Assembly (NCBI GenBank): GCA_013695255.1
Contig: JACDAV010000094.1
Coordinates: 1-25,163, forward strand
Reading direction: 5' to 3'
From: Chloroflexota bacterium
GTDB taxonomy: Bacteria > Chloroflexota > Limnocylindria > Limnocylindrales > CSP1-4
DNA length: 25,163 bases
The notes below the pieces were generated by a model, which saw nothing but the letters and a program-made list of their open reading frames with translations, did no database searches and was not told where the DNA came from. The position numbers and the translations under genes were made by a program. How positions within the stretch are numbered: position 1 is the stretch's first letter; each line of letters opens with the position of its first letter. Positions 22,197 through 25,163 of this stretch are shown in pieces.

Positions 22197-23080
22197 CGGC
22201 CGGCGGAATCGCCGTCTCCCGGCCCGCCGATCGGGTCCGGCGGCGCCGGAACCTCGCCTTCGCGGTCGCCAAGTACGCGTTCCTCGGCTTCTGGGCCCTG
22301 CTCTGTCTGCTGCCGATGATCCTGATCTTCTCGACGGCCTTCAAGGACCCCACGATCGAGACCGGCAACCCATTCCAGCTGTTCAGCTCGGTCCGCTTCG
22401 AGAACCTCGTCGACGCCTGGACGCTGGGCAACTTCGGCCGCTATTTCATGAACACGATCGTGATCATGGTCCCGGTCGTGCTCGGCGTCGTGGCGCTGTC
22501 GATGCTGACCGGGTACGCGCTCGCGCGGTTTGCGTTCCCGGGGCGCTCGCTGCTGTTCTTCGGCTTCGTCCTGGGGCTGATGATCCCCTTCTTCAGCCTG
22601 ATGATCCCGCTCTACTACAACCTGCGCGACTATGGCCTGCTCGACAACCCGCTGGCGGTGATCCTGCCTTCGATCGCCGGCGCCGGCGGCACGGGCCTGC
22701 CGCTCGGAATCTTCCTGATGCGCGCGTTCTTCCTCGACATGCCGGACGAGCTCGCGGACGCCGCCCGGGTGGACGGCTGTGACGAGCTGGGCGTCTTCAC
22801 GAAGGTGATGGCGCCGCTGGCGCTGCCCGGCGCGTCCGCCCTTGCCGTGCTCGCGTTCATGTCCGCCTGGAACACGTTCCTGCTCCCGCTGCTCTACCTG
22901 TCCGGCGAGGACAGCCGCACGCTGGCCACGGGCCTGCTGCTGTTCACCGGCGGGCGGACGCAGGAGCTGGAGCTGACCGCAGCCGGGACGCTGATCATGA
23001 TCGCGCCGGTCGTCCTCTTCTTCCTGCTCTTCCAGCGCCAGTTCATCCGCGGCCTCACCGCCGGGGCAGTCAAGGGCTAG
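22193..23080 (+). CDS. Sugar ABC transporter permease, MalG/UgpE type
   Basis: A 295-residue partner permease with six helices. The N-terminal FSTAFKDPTIETGNPFQLF loop, FMNTIVIMVPVVLGVVALSM, TGYALARFAFPG, and the EAA loop ELADAARVDGCDELGVFTKV then MAPLALPG near 187-214 are diagnostic of MalG/UgpE. It ends with a TAG that directly abuts the ATG of the next gene. Together with the MalF-type subunit it forms the membrane channel. The ATPase subunit is not in the window. Confidence 0.93.
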   Translation: MTAGGIAVSRPADRVRRRRNLAFAVAKYAFLGFWALLCLLPMILIFSTAFKDPTIETGNPFQLFSSVRFENLVDAWTLGNFGRYFMNTIVIMVPVVLGVVALSMLTGYALARFAFPGRSLLFFGFVLGLMIPFFSLMIPLYYNLRDYGLLDNPLAVILPSIAGAGGTGLPLGIFLMRAFFLDMPDELADAARVDGCDELGVFTKVMAPLALPGASALAVLAFMSAWNTFLLPLLYLSGEDSRTLATGLLLFTGGRTQELELTAAGTLIMIAPVVLFFLLFQRQFIRGLTAGAVKG

Positions 23081-24037
23081 ATGAAGCTTGGCGTCTTCGA
23101 CCCGATCTACGGACGGCTCGACCTCGGGCCGATGCTCGACCGGATCGCCGCGATCGGGCTCGAGGCGGTCGAGCTCGGGACGGGCAACTACCCGGGCGAC
23201 CGCCACTGCCGGCCAGCCGAGCTGCTGGCGGATGACGCGGCGTGCCGCCGCCTGGCCGACGCCGTCGCATCCCGCGGCCTGATCGTCAGCGCGCTGTCGT
23301 GCCACGGGAACCCGCTCCACCCGGACCGCGAGCGAGCGGCCCGCGACGACGCCGTCTTCCGGGACACGGTCCGGCTGGCCGAGCGGCTCGGGGTGGGGGT
23401 GGTCAACGTCTTCTCCGGCTGCCCGGGCGACGGTCCGGGCGCGAGGCGACCCAACTGGGTCACCACCGCCTGGCCGACGGAGTTCTCGGACATCCTCGCC
23501 TGGCAGTGGGACGAGGTCGTGCTGCCGTACTGGCGCGAGGCGGGGCGGTTCGCAGCGGACCACGGGGTGAGCCTGGCCTTCGAGATGCACCCCGGGTTCG
23601 TGGTCTACAACCCCAGGACGCTGCTCCGGCTACGCTCGGAGGTGGGCGAGGTGGTCGGCGCCAACATGGACCCCTCGCACCTCTTCTGGCAGGGCATCGA
23701 CCCGGTCCTGGCCATCCGCGAGCTGGCCGGAACGATCTTCCACGTCGACGCGAAGGACACCGCCATCGATCCCCACAACGTCGCCCGCAACGGGGTGCTG
23801 GACATGCCGCCCTCGCGGGCCCCGATCGACCGGCCGTGGTTCTTCCGGAGCGTCGGCGACGGCAACGACCTGCTGTTCTGGAAGCGCTTCGTTTCCGCGC
23901 TCCGCCTGGCCGGCTACGACCACGTCATCTCGATCGAGCACGAGGATCCGCTCGCCTCGACCGACGAGGGGATCGCGCGGGCCGTGGCGACGCTCCGTGC
24001 CGCCATCCTGTCCGAGCCGGCCGACGCCTCGTGGTGA
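23081..24037 (+). CDS. Sugar phosphate isomerase/epimerase family TIM-barrel protein (first)
   Basis: A 318-residue AP-endonuclease-2-like TIM barrel of the IolE/xylose isomerase group. The start MKLGVFDPIYG leads into the first strand. Probable metal ligands are E168 in LAFEMHPG, D197 and H200 in ANMDPSH, H223 in IFHVDAKD, and E286 in SIEHED. VVNVFSGCPGDG near 107-118 is typical of the subgroup acting with sugar or polyol ABC systems. The ATG directly follows the permease stop, so it belongs to the same operon. It likely isomerises or epimerises the imported sugar or its oxidised derivative; the exact reaction is not deducible. Confidence 0.88.
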   Translation: MKLGVFDPIYGRLDLGPMLDRIAAIGLEAVELGTGNYPGDRHCRPAELLADDAACRRLADAVASRGLIVSALSCHGNPLHPDRERAARDDAVFRDTVRLAERLGVGVVNVFSGCPGDGPGARRPNWVTTAWPTEFSDILAWQWDEVVLPYWREAGRFAADHGVSLAFEMHPGFVVYNPRTLLRLRSEVGEVVGANMDPSHLFWQGIDPVLAIRELAGTIFHVDAKDTAIDPHNVARNGVLDMPPSRAPIDRPWFFRSVGDGNDLLFWKRFVSALRLAGYDHVISIEHEDPLASTDEGIARAVATLRAAILSEPADASW

Positions 24038-24074
24038 CCCGGCGGGCCCCATGTGCCAACCAGCCGGAGGAACG

Positions 24075-24893
24075 ATGACCCGCCTTGCCGTCCAGTCCCG
24101 CCTCGTGCCCGGCGACAGCCTGCGCCAGAAGTACGACAACGCCCGCCGCTACGGCTTCGACGGCATGGAGCTGTCCGGCCCGGTGATGATCGACCTGGCC
24201 AGGGAGGCCGTCCGTGACGGCGTGCCGGTCACGGCCATGTGCTCCGGGCACCGCGGCTGGTTCATCGACCCGGATCCCGAGCAGGTCCGGGCATGCCGGG
24301 AGGACGTCAAGGTGCTCCTCGAGCTCGGTGCGGAGCTCGGGGCGCCGCTCATCGTCGTCCCGATCTACGGCCGGACGCACAATCTGCCGCCGCACTGCGG
24401 GACCGGTCGAACGCGCGAGGAGGACCGCGCCCTGTGGCTGGAGGGCCTGCGCGAGGTGACGGACCACGCCGAGCGGGTGGGCGGCTCGCTCGTCGTCGAG
24501 GCGATCAATCGCTTCGAGAACTCGATCTCGGTCAAGGTCGCGGACGCGGTCGGGTTCGCCCGCGAGATGGACAGCACGCAGGTGCGGGCCATGGGCGACG
24601 TCTTCCACATGAACATCGAGGAGGTCGACATGGGCGCCTCGCTCGAGGCGGCCGGCGACCTGCTGGGATACGTCCACCTGGCCGATTCGCAGCGCCTCGA
24701 GCCGGGCATGGGCCACCTCGACTGGCCGAACGTCTTCGCCGGCCTGGCCCGGATGGGGTACGACGGCTTCGCCTCGATGGAGTGCCATCTCTCCGGGCCG
24801 GGCGAGGAGGTCCTGCCGGTGGCCGTCGAGTTCCTCCGGCGAGGGATGGCGGAGGCAGCGTCCGCGGCCGGACCGGCGTCCGTGCCGGCCTGA
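24075..24893 (+). CDS. Sugar phosphate isomerase/epimerase family TIM-barrel protein (second)
   Basis: A 272-residue TIM-barrel isomerase/epimerase, closer to the hydroxypyruvate isomerase/tagatose epimerase type and clearly different from its upstream neighbour. Probable metal ligands are E142 in LVVEAINRFE, D175 in MGDVFHMN, and E236 in SMECHLSG, the usual Glu-Asp-Glu set with a histidine. FDGMELSGP marks the second strand. GGAGG at 24066-24070 precedes the ATG at 24075 by 4 bases. Its stop overlaps the dehydrogenase start as TGATG. Confidence 0.88.
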   Translation: MTRLAVQSRLVPGDSLRQKYDNARRYGFDGMELSGPVMIDLAREAVRDGVPVTAMCSGHRGWFIDPDPEQVRACREDVKVLLELGAELGAPLIVVPIYGRTHNLPPHCGTGRTREEDRALWLEGLREVTDHAERVGGSLVVEAINRFENSISVKVADAVGFAREMDSTQVRAMGDVFHMNIEEVDMGASLEAAGDLLGYVHLADSQRLEPGMGHLDWPNVFAGLARMGYDGFASMECHLSGPGEEVLPVAVEFLRRGMAEAASAAGPASVPA

Positions 24894-25163
24894 TGCCAGC
24901 GATCGAGGAGCTCGTCGCCTCCGGCGCGGTCGGCGGCCGCACGGTCCAGATCGTCTCGACCGGTGCCGTCGAGTGCGCGACGTATGCGCCGGCGCCGCTC
25001 CAGGACGGCTGGGTCCGGGTGCGGACGGTCCGGACCGCGATCAGCCCCGGCACCGAGATGACGTTCTACGGGCGTGACGCGTCGAACGTGTATCTCCACA
25101 AGCGCTGGAACGAGGAGCTCCGGCTGTTCGAGGCCGGCGAGCCCTCGATGGCCTACCCGATCA
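24893..25163 (+). CDS. N-terminal part of an MDR-family (zinc-type alcohol) dehydrogenase (partial)
   Basis: About 90 codons are visible before the window ends. The reading begins MPAIEELVASGAVGG and includes GWVRVRTVRTAISPGTEMTF, then YGRDASNVYLHKRWNEELRL. The VRT-x3-AISPGTE pattern is typical of the GroES-like domain of medium-chain dehydrogenases that oxidise sugars or polyols. The ATG at 24893 overlaps the upstream stop (TGATG). The NAD-binding domain and any zinc ligands lie outside the window. In context it would oxidise the sugar handled by the two epimerases, but that is inferred. Confidence 0.75.
   Translation, partial: MPAIEELVASGAVGGRTVQIVSTGAVECATYAPAPLQDGWVRVRTVRTAISPGTEMTFYGRDASNVYLHKRWNEELRLFEAGEPSMAYPI

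Overview
This 25 kb window is GC-rich (roughly 70%), densely packed, and comes from the chromosome of a free-living bacterium. GTG starts, 4-base GTGA/ATGA gene overlaps, heterotrophic transport and catabolism genes, and -10 boxes sitting directly in front of start codons would suit a soil or freshwater Chloroflexota (Limnocylindria-like) or an actinobacterium. That placement is inferred from composition and gene style; there is no rRNA gene here to settle it. I see no tRNA, rRNA, CRISPR array, transposase, integrase or prophage gene.

Layout. (1) 1-2611: the end of a probable ABC ATPase, then a large FtsX/MacB-type permease. (2) 2742-4396: a BioY biotin-uptake protein overlapping a DUF2236 (MpaB-like) protein. 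(3) 4350-7314: a secreted M1-type zinc peptidase diverging from a GlcD-type FAD oxidase; both appear to start without a 5' leader. (4) 7341-8546: a minus-strand regulator-like protein with a sigma-region-4-like helix-turn-helix and a PAS-like end. (5) 8954-13944: a tightly coupled operon of SorC-family regulator, FGGY kinase and a complete NMT1/SsuABC-type ABC transporter. (6) 14046-15768: a 66-residue Cys/His protein, a short tandem repeat, and a guanine deaminase. (7) 15807-16754: a minus-strand HTH protein with an uncharacterised C-terminal domain, and a tandem repeat of exactly 72 bp period whose units each open with a palindrome. (8) 16781-25163: an N-acyl-D-amino-acid deacylase, then a sugar-uptake operon (ROK regulator, family 1 binding protein, two permeases, two TIM-barrel isomerases/epimerases, and the start of an MDR dehydrogenase) that runs off the end of the window.

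How the parts work together. Two regulated carbohydrate-type loci dominate. In the first, a sugar-phosphate-sensing type of regulator and a sugar-type kinase are translationally coupled to a transporter of the class that normally carries vitamin precursors, sulfonates or nitrate, which is an unusual pairing. In the second, a ROK regulator probably controls uptake and isomerisation/oxidation of a sugar or polyol; the transport ATPase is missing from the window and may be encoded downstream or shared. Nothing here can be called a new defence or mobile system with confidence. The best leads are the 72-bp palindrome array, the SorC-kinase-NMT1 operon, the HTH protein with a nuclease-like residue pattern, and the repeated leaderless promoter arrangement.
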